Shown: one piece after another, positions 1 to 7,236 of the stretch | Layout of the letters: the number at the start of each line of letters is the position of its first letter | How positions within the stretch are numbered: position 1 is the first letter of the stretch | NCBI GenBank assembly: GCA_031288935.1 | Contig: JAITQL010000150.1 | Span: 1-11,832 of the forward strand | Direction: 5' to 3' | Length of the DNA: 11,832 nucleotides | Origin: Tannerella sp. | GTDB taxonomy: Bacteria; Bacteroidota; Bacteroidia; Bacteroidales; Tannerellaceae | Made by a program: the position numbers and the translations under genes | The notes under the pieces: model-generated | Database searches by the model: none | Seen by the model: the letters and a program-made list of their open reading frames with translations, nothing else | Told to the model about the DNA's origin: nothing

Positions 1-30
1 CTCTGCAATCCGTGGCAGAGAGATTTTTTT
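1..30 (+). terminator. Putative intrinsic terminator at the window edge
   Basis: A 6-bp stem (CTCTGC at 1-6, GCAGAG at 15-20) with an 8-nt loop is followed by seven T residues at 24-30. On the plus strand this has the layout of a rho-independent terminator, so a plus-strand gene probably ends left of the window and converges on the esterase gene. The stem may continue beyond the edge and may also serve the minus-strand gene; neither can be seen here. The short stem limits confidence. Confidence 0.4.
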
Positions 31-36
31 GTGCAT

Positions 37-55
37 AACCGGTGTTTCACCGGTT
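37..55. other. Hairpin spanning the esterase stop codon
   Basis: An 8-bp perfect inverted repeat (AACCGGTG at 37-44, CACCGGTT at 48-55) with a 3-nt loop lies over the stop codon of the minus-strand esterase gene (stop at 47-49). In the minus transcript it is followed by A residues, not U residues, so it is not a classical terminator; it could protect the mRNA 3' end from exonucleases. The symmetry is seen directly; the role is inference. Confidence 0.45.
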
Positions 56-2206
56 CAGCCAGCGCAGGATTTCCCGGAGGATGTCCTGTGCGTCCGTGTT
101 GACGGTGAAATTCTGCGGATGTCCGGTTTGCGTAAACCGGTCTTTCACGATGGCATAGGTCGCGTTAAAGAGATCGGCATCCACCTTTTCGTCAAGTGCG
201 TTCAAGGGATTTATCAGGAATGTCTTTCGGGGCGCAATTGCGGCACACAAATCCGGAAGGTCGTATTCGCCGGTCACTCCCGGCACGGCAGACATGACAA
301 AGCGGGTGCGGTAATTCCTTTCCCGGACAAGGGACGAGAACGAATACAGGGGATGAAGCAGTACAATCCGGTCGAAACGGTTTTCAATGGCGGCGGCGTG
401 TAACAACTCTGCGCCGAGCGTACCGCACGACAGGCCGGTAACCACCCTTTCGCGATCATTCACGGCGTTGATAAAATCCAGCAGGAGGCCGGTTTCTTCC
501 ACTCTGAGGGCCAGCGGCGTTTTACGGGTCAGGATTCCGGCATACCATACATTCATCGGCGTGTCCTGTATCCTTGCGTCTCCGCCGCTGTATCCGCCGC
601 CCAGTTCGCCGATGCCGTTTAAATCGGGGACAATGACTTCAAATCCTTCTTGAACCAGTCCGTCGGCCAGGCCTTCGTTTACGGCAACCGATTTGCCCCG
701 GTCGTCAAGCAGCAGGACGGTTTCTTTGGCATCGCCGGCGGGCAACAGGCGGAGCAGGGGGATGAAGTAGTTGCCCGATCCCTTGACGAGGTATTTTTCG
801 ATGGCGTATCCGTTGCGCCACCATCTCCCGGAAAAAATAAATTCCGCAGTTGCCGCCGGCTTCCGGTAACCGGTCATCCGAACGGCTGTCTGCCGGAGGT
901 CTTTCAGAAATGCGGGGTAGGAGAGGGCGCGTTTGGCTTGTAACCGTTCAAGCATCGCGGTTGCCTGTTTTTCATTCAGGCTGAAAAGCGTTTCCGAGGG
1001 CAGGTATTTTTGTATCTGACCGGCAGGGGTTACCCATAAATCCTTTTCGTCGAAAAGTTCGACCGCTTCATCCTCCGGACTGCCGGGATTGCCGAGGTGT
1101 TTCTGAAAGAAGGCATGAAGCGCCTCACGGTTTTTTTTCGTGTTGACATGCTCTTCATCATCTTCGGCCATGAGGAGATTTTCCGGTTGCCCGTATGCGG
1201 CATATGCCGCCCGGTTTTCATTGAATACGTCCCTGGCGCCCTGAATACTGAAAATATCCCGCGTGGTAGTTATCATCAGTACCGGTTTGGGCGCCCGGAC
1301 GGCAATCAGGTCGCTTATGTCGAACCCTTCTTCAAGGGCATACATCAGGATCTGTTCCGCATCCTGCGGGCCTCGGGAGCGGAGCAGCATATCAAAAGTA
1401 GTGAGGTAACATTCGGGCGCGGAAGCTACGATACGGTCGTCCACCGCAGCAATACAGGCACATTGCGTACCTCCGCCCGAACGTCCGGTGATTCCGATTC
1501 TTTGCGAATCCACTTCCTTTCGGCCGAGCAGATAATCTATCGCGCGGATCCCGTCCCAGATAAAGTAGTTGGCCGGCGGCATGCCTGAAATAAAGGATTG
1601 CGTGCCGGGATAGGAATGTTCGTGGGTAGGCCCGAAAACGGCCTGTCCGTTCCCGTCCAGATATTGTATGCGCTCCCCCTGTCCGACAGGATCGAAAGCC
1701 AGCACCACAAATCCTTTTTTTACCAGGTTCATGATGCTTGTCTGATAGTCGTCACTTCTGAATCCGTTTTCGCTGTGTCCGCTGCAATAGAGTATGGCCG
1801 GTTTCTTTCCCTTTCCGCCGGCGGGCACAAACAGTGCGGCTGTGACGTAATAACCGGGACGGGATTCAAAATATAGCTTTTCAACGATAAAACCGTCCCT
1901 TTTGATTTTGCCTGTAATAACAGGATTCAACGGTGTTTTAGCCGGGAATTGGCCGACGGTTTTTTGCAGTTTTTCTTTTGCGCCGGATTGGTATCGTGTC
2001 CAGTCGTCTTTTGTTTTCAAACCGGAGAGTTGCAATTTCCGGCGGTTGACTTGTTCGGCAGCGACAGCATAAAGCTGTTCATAAAGATTGTTGGACATGT
2101 CGCCGTAATAGTTCCAATAATCATACACGTTAAAGTCTTCCTTTTGTGCATGAACAAACGGAAGCATACTGAATAATGCAATGAAGGCAAAGCAAAGAGT
2201 TCTCAT
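47..2206 (-). CDS. Secreted two-domain alpha/beta-hydrolase (acetyl-xylan-esterase-like)
   Basis: A 719-residue exported protein. Residues 1-20 form a signal peptide (Met-Arg start, hydrophobic core, cut after VHA). The first hydrolase domain (about 95-370) carries a nucleophile elbow GITGRSGGG with Ser243, followed by likely acid Asp317 (TTTRDIF) and His353 (EEHVNT), the order expected for a Ser-Asp-His esterase triad. The GQGER segment at 175-179 recalls acetyl xylan esterase and dienelactone hydrolase relatives. A second hydrolase-like domain (about 455-719) has its own elbow GLSCG around Ser593, but its acid and histidine are unclear and it may be degenerate. The family acts on esters of plant or microbial glycans; the substrate cannot be told. 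The gene stands 102 bp after pdxT, with no polysaccharide-utilisation genes visible beside it. The start is supported by the signal peptide. Confidence 0.85.
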   Translation of the reverse strand: MRTLCFAFIALFSMLPFVHAQKEDFNVYDYWNYYGDMSNNLYEQLYAVAAEQVNRRKLQLSGLKTKDDWTRYQSGAKEKLQKTVGQFPAKTPLNPVITGKIKRDGFIVEKLYFESRPGYYVTAALFVPAGGKGKKPAILYCSGHSENGFRSDDYQTSIMNLVKKGFVVLAFDPVGQGERIQYLDGNGQAVFGPTHEHSYPGTQSFISGMPPANYFIWDGIRAIDYLLGRKEVDSQRIGITGRSGGGTQCACIAAVDDRIVASAPECYLTTFDMLLRSRGPQDAEQILMYALEEGFDISDLIAVRAPKPVLMITTTRDIFSIQGARDVFNENRAAYAAYGQPENLLMAEDDEEHVNTKKNREALHAFFQKHLGNPGSPEDEAVELFDEKDLWVTPAGQIQKYLPSETLFSLNEKQATAMLERLQAKRALSYPAFLKDLRQTAVRMTGYRKPAATAEFIFSGRWWRNGYAIEKYLVKGSGNYFIPLLRLLPAGDAKETVLLLDDRGKSVAVNEGLADGLVQEGFEVIVPDLNGIGELGGGYSGGDARIQDTPMNVWYAGILTRKTPLALRVEETGLLLDFINAVNDRERVVTGLSCGTLGAELLHAAAIENRFDRIVLLHPLYSFSSLVRERNYRTRFVMSAVPGVTGEYDLPDLCAAIAPRKTFLINPLNALDEKVDADLFNATYAIVKDRFTQTGHPQNFTVNTDAQDILREILRWLNR

Positions 2207-2308
2207 ACTGATGCGTTTTATTTTTGATTTGTGATAATGTACTCTGAACGTAGTCCGGTTTCCGTTTATTGCATGACTGCCCGGAATACCGGCGCCGGAG
2301 ACGGTCTT

Positions 2309-2878
2309 TCAGCCGGTTATTTTCTGCAGGAAATACGCATGGAGCCTTGTGTCGTCCGTCAGTTCGGGATGGAAGGCGGCGGCCAGCAGATTCTGCTGTT
2401 CCGCCAGCAGGATTTTGTTGTCATAGACCAGCAGCGCCTGTACATTGCAGTCTGCCCCCGTGATATACGGAGCGCGGATAAAGACGGTGTGAAACGGCCG
2501 GTTGCCCAGTACCGGGATCGGCATGTCTGCCTCGAAACTTGCCAGCTGACGGCCGAAAGCGTTCCGTTCGACGCATGTATCCATCAGCCCCAAACGCGGC
2601 TGGTCGCTTTGATGGATGTGCTTTGACAGCAAAATCATTCCGGTGCACGTACCGAAGACGGGCATTCCCCGTCGACCGGCTTTGGCGATCGGTTCCAGCA
2701 GTTCGTAGCGAACCAGCAGTTTTCCCACCGCGGTACTTTCTCCGCCGGGAAGGATCAAGCCCCGGAGGCCCTTCAGGTCTTCCGGACTCCGCACATCTAC
2801 CGTTTCAACGCCCAGTTTGTGCAGCATGTCGCGATGTTCCCTCACCGCGCCCTGCAAAGCCAGGATTCCGATTTTCAT
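2309..2878 (-). CDS. pdxT: PLP synthase glutaminase subunit PdxT
   Basis: Class I glutamine amidotransferase of 189 residues that hydrolyses glutamine and passes ammonia to PdxS for pyridoxal 5'-phosphate (vitamin B6) synthesis. Seen in sequence: N-terminal [12 protein letters not shown]; the PGGEST loop at 44-49; nucleophile Cys78 in GTCTGM; and His170 and Glu172 in AFHPEL, completing the Cys-His-Glu triad. Length is normal for the family. The motif around the cysteine is GTCTG where most homologues have GTCAG. The ATG at 2878 is chosen because the family begins MKIG; an in-frame GTG at 2902 would add eight residues and overlap the pdxS stop as GTGA. An AAAAGGGA stretch just before the ATG can serve as ribosome binding site. 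It is co-transcribed with pdxS, 20 bp downstream of it. Confidence 0.95.
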   Translation of the reverse strand: MKIGILALQGAVREHRDMLHKLGVETVDVRSPEDLKGLRGLILPGGESTAVGKLLVRYELLEPIAKAGRRGMPVFGTCTGMILLSKHIHQSDQPRLGLMDTCVERNAFGRQLASFEADMPIPVLGNRPFHTVFIRAPYITGADCNVQALLVYDNKILLAEQQNLLAAAFHPELTDDTRLHAYFLQKITG

Positions 2879-2898
2879 ATCCGTGTCCCTTTTCCCTT

Positions 2899-3795
2899 TC
2901 ACCAGCCCCGGCCGGCCAGTTTTTCCTTTTCTTCCAGCCGCGATACGCTCTGCCCGCGCATGGCGTCGCCCAGCCCCCCGGACACTTCCGCAATCAAGTG
3001 CGCATCCTGATAGTGGGCGACGGCTTCGACAATGGCTTTCGCGCGTTTGGCCGGCCGGTCGGATTTGAAAATGCCGGAACCGACAAAAATGCCGTCGCAG
3101 CCCAGCACCATCATCAGCGCGGCATCGGAAGGCGTTGCCACGCCTCCGGCTGCAAAGTTAACGACCGGCAGCCGTCCCAGCGCCTTTACCTGCAAAACAT
3201 ATTCGTAAGGAGCGCCCATTTCCCTGGCGATTGTCATCAACTCTTCCGGCGTCGCGCCGACGACCCGCCGGATATCGTCATTCACCTGCCGGATATGACG
3301 GACTGCTTCCACGATATCCCCCGTACCCGCTTCTCCTTTGGTACGGATCATTGCCGCTCCTTCGCCTATGCGCCGCAGCGCCTCGCCAAGGTTGCGGGCG
3401 CCGCAAACAAACGGCACCTTAAATTCCGATTTCAGGATGTGATATGCCTCGTCGGCAGGCGTCAGTACTTCGCTTTCGTCGATGAAGTCAATGTTCAACG
3501 CCTCCAGTACGCGGGCTTCCATGATGTGTCCGATACGCGCCTTGGCCATGACGGGTATCGATACTGCCTGCTGGATACCGATAATCATTTCCGGATCGGA
3601 CATGCGTGCCACTCCGCCCTGGGCACGTATATCCGACGGTACGCGCTCAAGCGCCATCACGGCAACGGCGCCGGCTTCTTCGGCAATTTTTGCCTGTTCC
3701 GGATCTACCACGTCCATGATCACTCCGCCTTTCAGCATCTCCGCAAGCCCCCGTTTCACCTGCACGGTTCCTGTTTCTCTCTTAATCTCTGTCAT
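2899..3795 (-). CDS. pdxS: PLP synthase synthase subunit PdxS
   Basis: TIM-barrel subunit of 298 residues of the DXP-independent pyridoxal 5'-phosphate synthase. It joins ribose 5-phosphate, glyceraldehyde 3-phosphate and ammonia from PdxT; the family forms a dodecamer decorated with PdxT. Conserved residues are visible: Asp28 in IMDVVD, Lys85 in MAKARIGH, which binds the sugar as an imine, and Lys153 in RTKGEAGTG; each is offset by four from the Bacillus subtilis numbering (24, 81, 149). A GGVATP phosphate-binding segment lies near residue 225. The frame stays open upstream to 3996, but the first 67 residues of that extension do not resemble the family, so the ATG at 3795 ([10 protein letters not shown]) is used. 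A Bacteroidota-type promoter motif lies 30 bp upstream. Together with pdxT it forms a two-gene operon. Confidence 0.97.
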   Translation of the reverse strand: MTEIKRETGTVQVKRGLAEMLKGGVIMDVVDPEQAKIAEEAGAVAVMALERVPSDIRAQGGVARMSDPEMIIGIQQAVSIPVMAKARIGHIMEARVLEALNIDFIDESEVLTPADEAYHILKSEFKVPFVCGARNLGEALRRIGEGAAMIRTKGEAGTGDIVEAVRHIRQVNDDIRRVVGATPEELMTIAREMGAPYEYVLQVKALGRLPVVNFAAGGVATPSDAALMMVLGCDGIFVGSGIFKSDRPAKRAKAIVEAVAHYQDAHLIAEVSGGLGDAMRGQSVSRLEEKEKLAGRGW

Positions 3796-3824
3796 ATAGT
3801 TCTGTTTTGGTGTTAAAAAGGTCG

Positions 3825-3832
3825 CAAAGGTA
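3825..3832 (-). promoter_or_regulatory. Bacteroidota-type -7 box for pdxST
   Basis: The minus strand reads TACCTTTG, a full match to the Bacteroidota primary sigma -7 consensus TAnnTTTG. A TTGC further upstream, about 18 bp away, could be the -33 element. The expected transcript would start near 3818 and have a leader of about 25 nt before the pdxS ATG. Motif seen; promoter activity inferred. Confidence 0.6.
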
Positions 3833-4036
3833 CAAAATCGGTGTAGAACAGCAATACCATGTATCGGGTATTTCTTAAAAGCCCGCGACCTTCGTTTCAT
3901 GCGGAATCCGCGTTGAATTGAATTGAAAAACGGGAATTGTGAAATGAACCTGGAACTTTGAGCTTTTGAATCTTGAAAAAACATCTCCGTATTCAAGAAA
4001 ATTACGATCCGGCATGGCGGGGTTTGAATAAAGTTG

Positions 4037-4044
4037 TATTTTTG
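4037..4044 (+). promoter_or_regulatory. Bacteroidota-type -7 box for the RyR gene
   Basis: The plus strand reads TATTTTTG, matching TAnnTTTG, 79 bp before the RyR ATG. No clear -33 TTTG is found at the usual distance. The implied leader of about 70 nt contains the ATTGAA/TTCAAT inverted repeat (4087-4106), which could be a hairpin or a protein-binding site. Confidence 0.45.
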
Positions 4045-4123
4045 CGGCTGTTCTTATAAAGTAAACCGGCAAATTGCCATTATTCGATTGAAATAATTGA
4101 TTCAATACAGCTAAAACAATAAT

Positions 4124-4426
4124 ATGACAACTTACACCCCAAACCCGATTTCGACCGAAGGCGTCGAATTATCGCAAGACCTGTTGCGTTTAACCGAGCA
4201 GATTGCAGCGAACGTACATGAGATATGGTCGGCCGGAAGGCTGGCCGGTGGATGGCAATACGGCGAATGTCGCGACGACCGGCGGAAACTGCATCCCTGC
4301 CTTGTCCCCTACGACCGGTTGCCCGAAAGCGAAAAGGACTACGATCGCAATACGGCAATGGAAACGCTGAAACTGATCCAAAAACTGGGCTTCGAAATCA
4401 AAAAAGAAGAGGGCAGCGAACAGTGA
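4124..4426 (+). CDS. Stand-alone RyR-domain protein
   Basis: A 100-residue protein made almost entirely of one ryanodine-receptor repeat (RyR, Pfam PF02026). Hallmarks: NPISTEGVEL at 6-15, a NVHEIW segment at 31-36, GWQYG at 43-47, RDD at 50-52, HPCLVPYDRL at 57-66, SEKDYDRNTA at 69-78, and a closing amphipathic helix with TLKLIQKLGF. In eukaryotic ryanodine receptors the repeat is part of a large calcium channel; free-standing bacterial versions are soluble and have no established function, so a ligand-binding or sensor role is only a guess. No signal peptide or membrane segment is present, so it is likely cytoplasmic. It is a single-gene unit with its own promoter, convergent with the Rpn-type gene, and separated from it by about 100 bp holding a nuclease-gene fragment. 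Confidence 0.88.
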   Translation: MTTYTPNPISTEGVELSQDLLRLTEQIAANVHEIWSAGRLAGGWQYGECRDDRRKLHPCLVPYDRLPESEKDYDRNTAMETLKLIQKLGFEIKKEEGSEQ

Positions 4427-4445
4427 ATAACAACGACAACTGCAG

Positions 4446-4526
4446 TTCTGATCCCGCCATACGGATCGCCTTCGGCCATGTATTCGACAACGGCCTTGCT
4501 CGCGCCGGAGAGCATCCGGTGGAAAT
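4446..4526 (-). pseudogene. Fragment of a second Rpn-type nuclease gene
   Basis: About 79 bp (core 4448-4526) align without gaps to 5092-5170 inside the neighbouring intact gene, with eight mismatches by hand count (about 90% identity). Read on the minus strand in the matching frame it encodes FHRMLSGASKAVVEY and on through GDPYGG, against FHRMLFGASKVVTEY and GNPYGE at residues 85-108 of the intact protein. It has no start, stop or catalytic motif of its own. It abuts the stop codon of the intact gene and ends about 20 bp from the RyR stop. The simplest reading is the remains of a tandem paralogue that was deleted on both sides. Confidence 0.8.
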
Positions 4527-5420
4527 TTAATGACTGTTGAGGATGGCGATAACTTCTTCGAGGGATAAGCCGGTCAACCCGGCAATGTTTTCGGGCGAAT
4601 GGCCGGTCTTGGCTATATGTTTAACCAGTTCGGCCTGGCCTTCCGCTTTCCCTTCGGCACGTCCTTCTTCGCGTCCTTCTTCGCGCCCTTCCAATTTGGC
4701 CGAGTTGATCGAACTGGCATTCGAGCGGTGGGCATCGAGCATCCTTTCGTACTCCTTCCTTTCCTCATTAGTCAGGCAGCCCACGTTCAGCACCTCCTGT
4801 GCCTTCTTCAATCCCTGCGCCTTGAAACCGTCTTTTATTTTGCTGTTTTTCAAATAATATATCCATTCGTCCAGAGTGTCTCCGGCCACGTTGTCAAACT
4901 TGTTTACCTTCAGGATATAGTATTCGGGAAAAAGATCGCCGGCCGTCTGTTTGCCGAAGGTTTCGCGCTGGGAAGCCGACAGCTGCAGTTCGTCGTGTTC
5001 GTGCATGCCTGTGAAACGGGTTTTGCCGTAGTACACGTAATCTTTCCCCATGCCCAGATCGAAGTAAACGATATTGACCGAATAGACTTTCCTGATCTCG
5101 CCATACGGATTGCCTTCGGCAATGTATTCGGTAACGACCTTGCTCGCACCGAAGAGCATCCGGTGGAAATAGTCAATCTCGTAGGTAAACTGAAGCTCGA
5201 TGATGAACAGTTCCCCGCTTTCATCGCCTGCCAGCAGATCCACCCGGTTGGATCTGTCATGTTCCGCTTCCCTGTTGCTTTCACTTTCCAGGATCGTATC
5301 TATCCCGATCTGCCGCCTGAACAGTTCGCTCAGGAATCCTTCCAGTATCTCGTAATCTGCCTTGTTGCGTAAAAGTCTCTTGACTGCATAGTCAAACGAT
5401 ATTAAACTTCGTGTTCCCAT
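4527..5420 (-). CDS. Rpn family PD-(D/E)XK nuclease / putative transposase-related protein
   Basis: A 297-residue protein of the Rpn/PDDEXK_2 family, whose Escherichia coli members are DNA endonucleases that raise recombination; many Bacteroidota carry several copies. The nuclease core is seen as Asp61 in RVDLLA and Glu75-x-Gln77 in FIIELQ, the D...ExQ form of the PD-(D/E)XK site, followed by the conserved stretch DYFHRMLFGASKVV at 83-96. Residues 244-262 are a Glu/Gly/Arg/Ala repeat encoded by 12-bp DNA repeats, and the C-terminus (about 264-297) looks like a helix-turn-helix-like tail ending LSLEEVIAIL. The start MGTRSLISFDYAVKRLL fits the family. It has its own -7 box and converges on the RyR gene. 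Host target is unknown. Confidence 0.88.
   Translation of the reverse strand: MGTRSLISFDYAVKRLLRNKADYEILEGFLSELFRRQIGIDTILESESNREAEHDRSNRVDLLAGDESGELFIIELQFTYEIDYFHRMLFGASKVVTEYIAEGNPYGEIRKVYSVNIVYFDLGMGKDYVYYGKTRFTGMHEHDELQLSASQRETFGKQTAGDLFPEYYILKVNKFDNVAGDTLDEWIYYLKNSKIKDGFKAQGLKKAQEVLNVGCLTNEERKEYERMLDAHRSNASSINSAKLEGREEGREEGRAEGKAEGQAELVKHIAKTGHSPENIAGLTGLSLEEVIAILNSH
4660..4692. repeat. 12-bp tandem repeat inside the Rpn-type gene
   Basis: The unit CGTCCTTCTTCG occurs twice in succession (4660-4671, 4672-4683) and is followed by a degenerate partial copy (4684-4692). It encodes EGRE-type units on the minus strand. Because 12 is a multiple of three, gain or loss of units changes protein length without breaking the frame. 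Confidence 0.7.
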
Positions 5421-5443
5421 AATCTTTCTATTTTAATGAATGA

Positions 5444-5451
5444 CAAAGGTA
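5444..5451 (-). promoter_or_regulatory. Bacteroidota-type -7 box for the Rpn gene
   Basis: The minus strand reads TACCTTTG, a perfect TAnnTTTG match identical to the boxes before pdxS and cstA, 23 bp upstream of the Rpn ATG. A -33 element at the normal distance is not obvious. Motif seen; activity inferred. Confidence 0.55.
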
Positions 5452-5557
5452 TGTTTTTTCAATGAGACATCGAGGCAAGGCGATGAAAAAGGGGGCATTT
5501 CAAAGGGTCGTTTTCCCTGTTCATTTCCCACAGGAAATGGTTTGAGTTTATTCTTCC

Positions 5558-5612
5558 TTCCATTGACGGACGATTATTTCCCGCAGATACGAAAGAATAC
5601 CCGTCAATGGAA
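5558..5612. repeat. 12-bp perfect inverted repeat
   Basis: TTCCATTGACGG at 5558-5569 and its exact reverse complement at 5601-5612 flank a 31-nt spacer. A transcript crossing it on either strand could fold into a stem. It sits about 120 bp downstream of the aroE stop codon. Role unknown: transcript processing site, old repeat or part of a small RNA are all possible. Confidence 0.6.
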
Positions 5613-5732
5613 AACGGATATGAAAAAAGTAGAACTACTTTCGGTAAAAGCAGACCTGTATTTTGTCCATTTCCTCAAGAAATGTATCCGATGAAAGACT
5701 GTGTGATCCATGCTTGAATCCCTTTAAGGGAT

Positions 5733-6479
5733 TTACATATTCCAGATTTTCCACGATTCAAACGCCTGCAGAAGGAGCATTTCAAGGCCGTTTTTCACCG
5801 TGCAACCTTTTTCTTTTCCTTCCAGCAGAAATGTTGTTTCGTCGGGATTGTAAAGCAGATCGTACAATAGATGATCGGGCGTCAGGAAATCATAGGGTAT
5901 CGGGGGGCGCTGTTCGACATTGGGATACATCCCCAGCGGCGTGGTGTTGACAATCACCGTATACTGCTCCAGCAGGTGTGGAGTTATGTCCCGGTAGGTG
6001 ATGCAAAATTCCTTTTCCGCCCGCGAAACCAGCACCGGTTGGATGTTTAGTTGCTTCAATCCGTGGAATACCGCCTTGGAGGCGCCACCCGTACCCAGTA
6101 CCAGCGCGTTGCGGTGCGATGCCTTCAGCAGCGGTTCGATGGATTGCTTGAATCCGGTGATGTCCGAGTTGTAGCCTTTGAGTTTTCGTTTTCCGAAACG
6201 TCCCTTCATAAACTTGATCACGTTCACCGCCCCGATCCGGCGCGCATCCCCGTCCACTTCGTCCAGCAGGGCCATCACCTCCGTTTTATGCGGCAGGGTG
6301 ACATTCAGACCGCACAGCGACGGGTTTTCACGCAAGACATTTTTCAGTTCGCCGACATGCTTTATCTGAAAATTCACATACTCCGCATCAATGTTTTCGG
6401 AATCAAACTTCCGGTTGAAATAGTTTTTTGAAAACGAGTGTCCCAGCGGATATCCGATTAAACCGTATTGTTTTGTCAT
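5733..6479 (-). CDS. aroE: Shikimate dehydrogenase
   Basis: A 248-residue enzyme that reduces 3-dehydroshikimate to shikimate with NADPH in aromatic amino acid synthesis. Seen in order: the substrate-binding GYPLGHSFSK at 9-18 (Ser15, Ser17), NVTLPHK at 59-65 with catalytic Lys65, GAVNV at 83-87, YNSDITG at 103-109 with Asp106, the nucleotide-binding loop GTGGASKA at 129-136, Arg153 just after the second strand (a candidate NADP phosphate contact), NTTPLGMYP at 178-186, and the closing helix containing Gln238. It is slightly shorter than the Escherichia coli enzyme, as is usual for Bacteroidales. It is the last gene of the phoH-purC-menG-aroE operon, starting 3 bp after the menG stop codon. 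Confidence 0.96.
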   Translation of the reverse strand: MTKQYGLIGYPLGHSFSKNYFNRKFDSENIDAEYVNFQIKHVGELKNVLRENPSLCGLNVTLPHKTEVMALLDEVDGDARRIGAVNVIKFMKGRFGKRKLKGYNSDITGFKQSIEPLLKASHRNALVLGTGGASKAVFHGLKQLNIQPVLVSRAEKEFCITYRDITPHLLEQYTVIVNTTPLGMYPNVEQRPPIPYDFLTPDHLLYDLLYNPDETTFLLEGKEKGCTVKNGLEMLLLQAFESWKIWNM

Positions 6480-6482
6480 AAG

Positions 6483-7232
6483 CTACTTGTCTGTTATATT
6501 TTTCTTTCCTGTATAAAGCGAACAGACGCCGAACGTAAAACGCTTCGTCCGTGTGTCCGTAAATCCCTGTTTTCCGATTAATTCCAGCATTTCCTTTCCC
6601 TGCGGCATCGCTTTTACGGAGGCCGGAAGGTAATTGTATGCTGCTTTTTCCAATCCCAGGTATCCGCCAACGATCGACACCATGACGCGGCAGTAGAGAC
6701 GGTAAAGCTGTTTCACCGGGAAATGCGCCGGCGTGGAGAGTTCCAGCACAACGATATGACCGCCCGGCTTGAGAACGCGGTACATCTCCGAAAATCCCCG
6801 TTCGAGCTGCAAAAAGTTACGCACGCCGAAAGCGGCCGTCACCGCGTCAAACGAGTGGTCGGGATACGAAAGCGACATGCAGTCCTGGTACTCGAAGGAA
6901 AGGACGCTTGACAGACCGTTTTGCCCGGCTTTCCGTGCGCCAATCGCCATCATCTCGCGCGAGATGTCCGCCCCCACGACCCTGTCCGGCTTCAGCCGCC
7001 GGCACAGGAGCATGGCCAGATCGCCCGTTCCCGACGCAATGTCCAGTATCCTTGCCGGATGATACGGACGGAGAAAGTCCACCGCCTGCCTGCGCCACCA
7101 CCGGTCGATACCCAGCGAAAGCACGTGATTCAACCGGTCGTAGCGTCCGGCGATCACGTCAAACATACGCCGTACCTGTATGTCTTTCCGCTCCGTTCCG
7201 CCGTATGGCAGCACCTGTTCCAAACCTGCCAT
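6483..7232 (-). CDS. menG: Demethylmenaquinone methyltransferase
   Basis: A 249-residue S-adenosylmethionine-dependent C-methyltransferase of the UbiE/MenG family, which performs the last step of menaquinone synthesis; Bacteroidales use menaquinone, so that role is preferred over ubiquinone synthesis. Signatures: YDRLNHVLSLGIDRWW at 31-46 (first UbiE signature), motif I DIASGTGDL at 64-72, acidic loop GADIS at 87-91, FGVRNF at 135-140 and RVLKPGGHIVVLELS at 152-166 (second signature). The frame opens at a TTG (7244) overlapping the purC stop codon, but the ATG at 7232, 4 bp after purC, gives the more usual N-terminus and is chosen. Tightly packed between purC and aroE. Confidence 0.93.
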   Translation of the reverse strand: MAGLEQVLPYGGTERKDIQVRRMFDVIAGRYDRLNHVLSLGIDRWWRRQAVDFLRPYHPARILDIASGTGDLAMLLCRRLKPDRVVGADISREMMAIGARKAGQNGLSSVLSFEYQDCMSLSYPDHSFDAVTAAFGVRNFLQLERGFSEMYRVLKPGGHIVVLELSTPAHFPVKQLYRLYCRVMVSIVGGYLGLEKAAYNYLPASVKAMPQGKEMLELIGKQGFTDTRTKRFTFGVCSLYTGKKNITDK

Positions 7233-7236
7233 CCCT

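Larger units (their letters stand above)
3796..4123. other. Divergent intergenic region between pdxS and the RyR gene
   Basis: 328 bp without a convincing gene. It holds two back-to-back promoter motifs (listed separately), short A/T-rich repeats of GAATT type near 3913-3925, a 7-bp inverted repeat TCTTGAA/TTCAAGA around 3968-3996, and a 6-bp inverted repeat ATTGAA (4087-4092) / TTCAAT (4101-4106) in the RyR leader. The two short ORFs that cross it, the upstream extension of pdxS and a 76-codon minus ORF, show no family resemblance. Confidence 0.6.
5421..5732. other. Intergenic region between the Rpn gene and aroE
   Basis: 312 bp without a recognisable gene; the one plus ORF across it resembles nothing known. 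It contains the Rpn promoter box, a 7-bp hairpin CATTTCC/GGAAATG at 5522-5539, a 12-bp perfect inverted repeat (5558-5569 with 5601-5612), a weaker CATTTC/GAAATG hairpin near 5669-5685, and a palindrome AATCCCTT-T-AAGGGATT at 5717-5733 touching the aroE stop codon. None has a clear U-tract in the minus direction, so a terminator for the aroE operon is not proven. Confidence 0.55.

Noticed and set aside
2539..3816. A 425-codon plus-strand open frame opposite pdxT and pdxS
   Set aside because: Low-complexity Arg/Pro/Phe-rich translation; both minus-strand genes are certain.
3796..3996. N-terminal extension of PdxS by 67 residues
   Set aside because: The extension covers the pdxS promoter motif and does not resemble PdxS proteins, which begin near MTEIKRE.
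3875..4105. A 76-codon minus-strand frame upstream of pdxS
   Set aside because: No recognisable motif, lies across the RyR promoter, and has no spacing or context supporting translation.
4225..4530. A plus-strand frame overlapping RyR and the nuclease fragment
   Set aside because: It is out of frame with RyR, and its end resembles only the antisense frame of the Rpn gene, as expected for a shadow of the duplicated segment.
5490..5800. Similarity of GCATTTCAA...CGTTTT at 5493-5520 to the aroE 3' end near 5776-5805
   Set aside because: Only a short match with gaps; not enough to claim a partial duplication of aroE.
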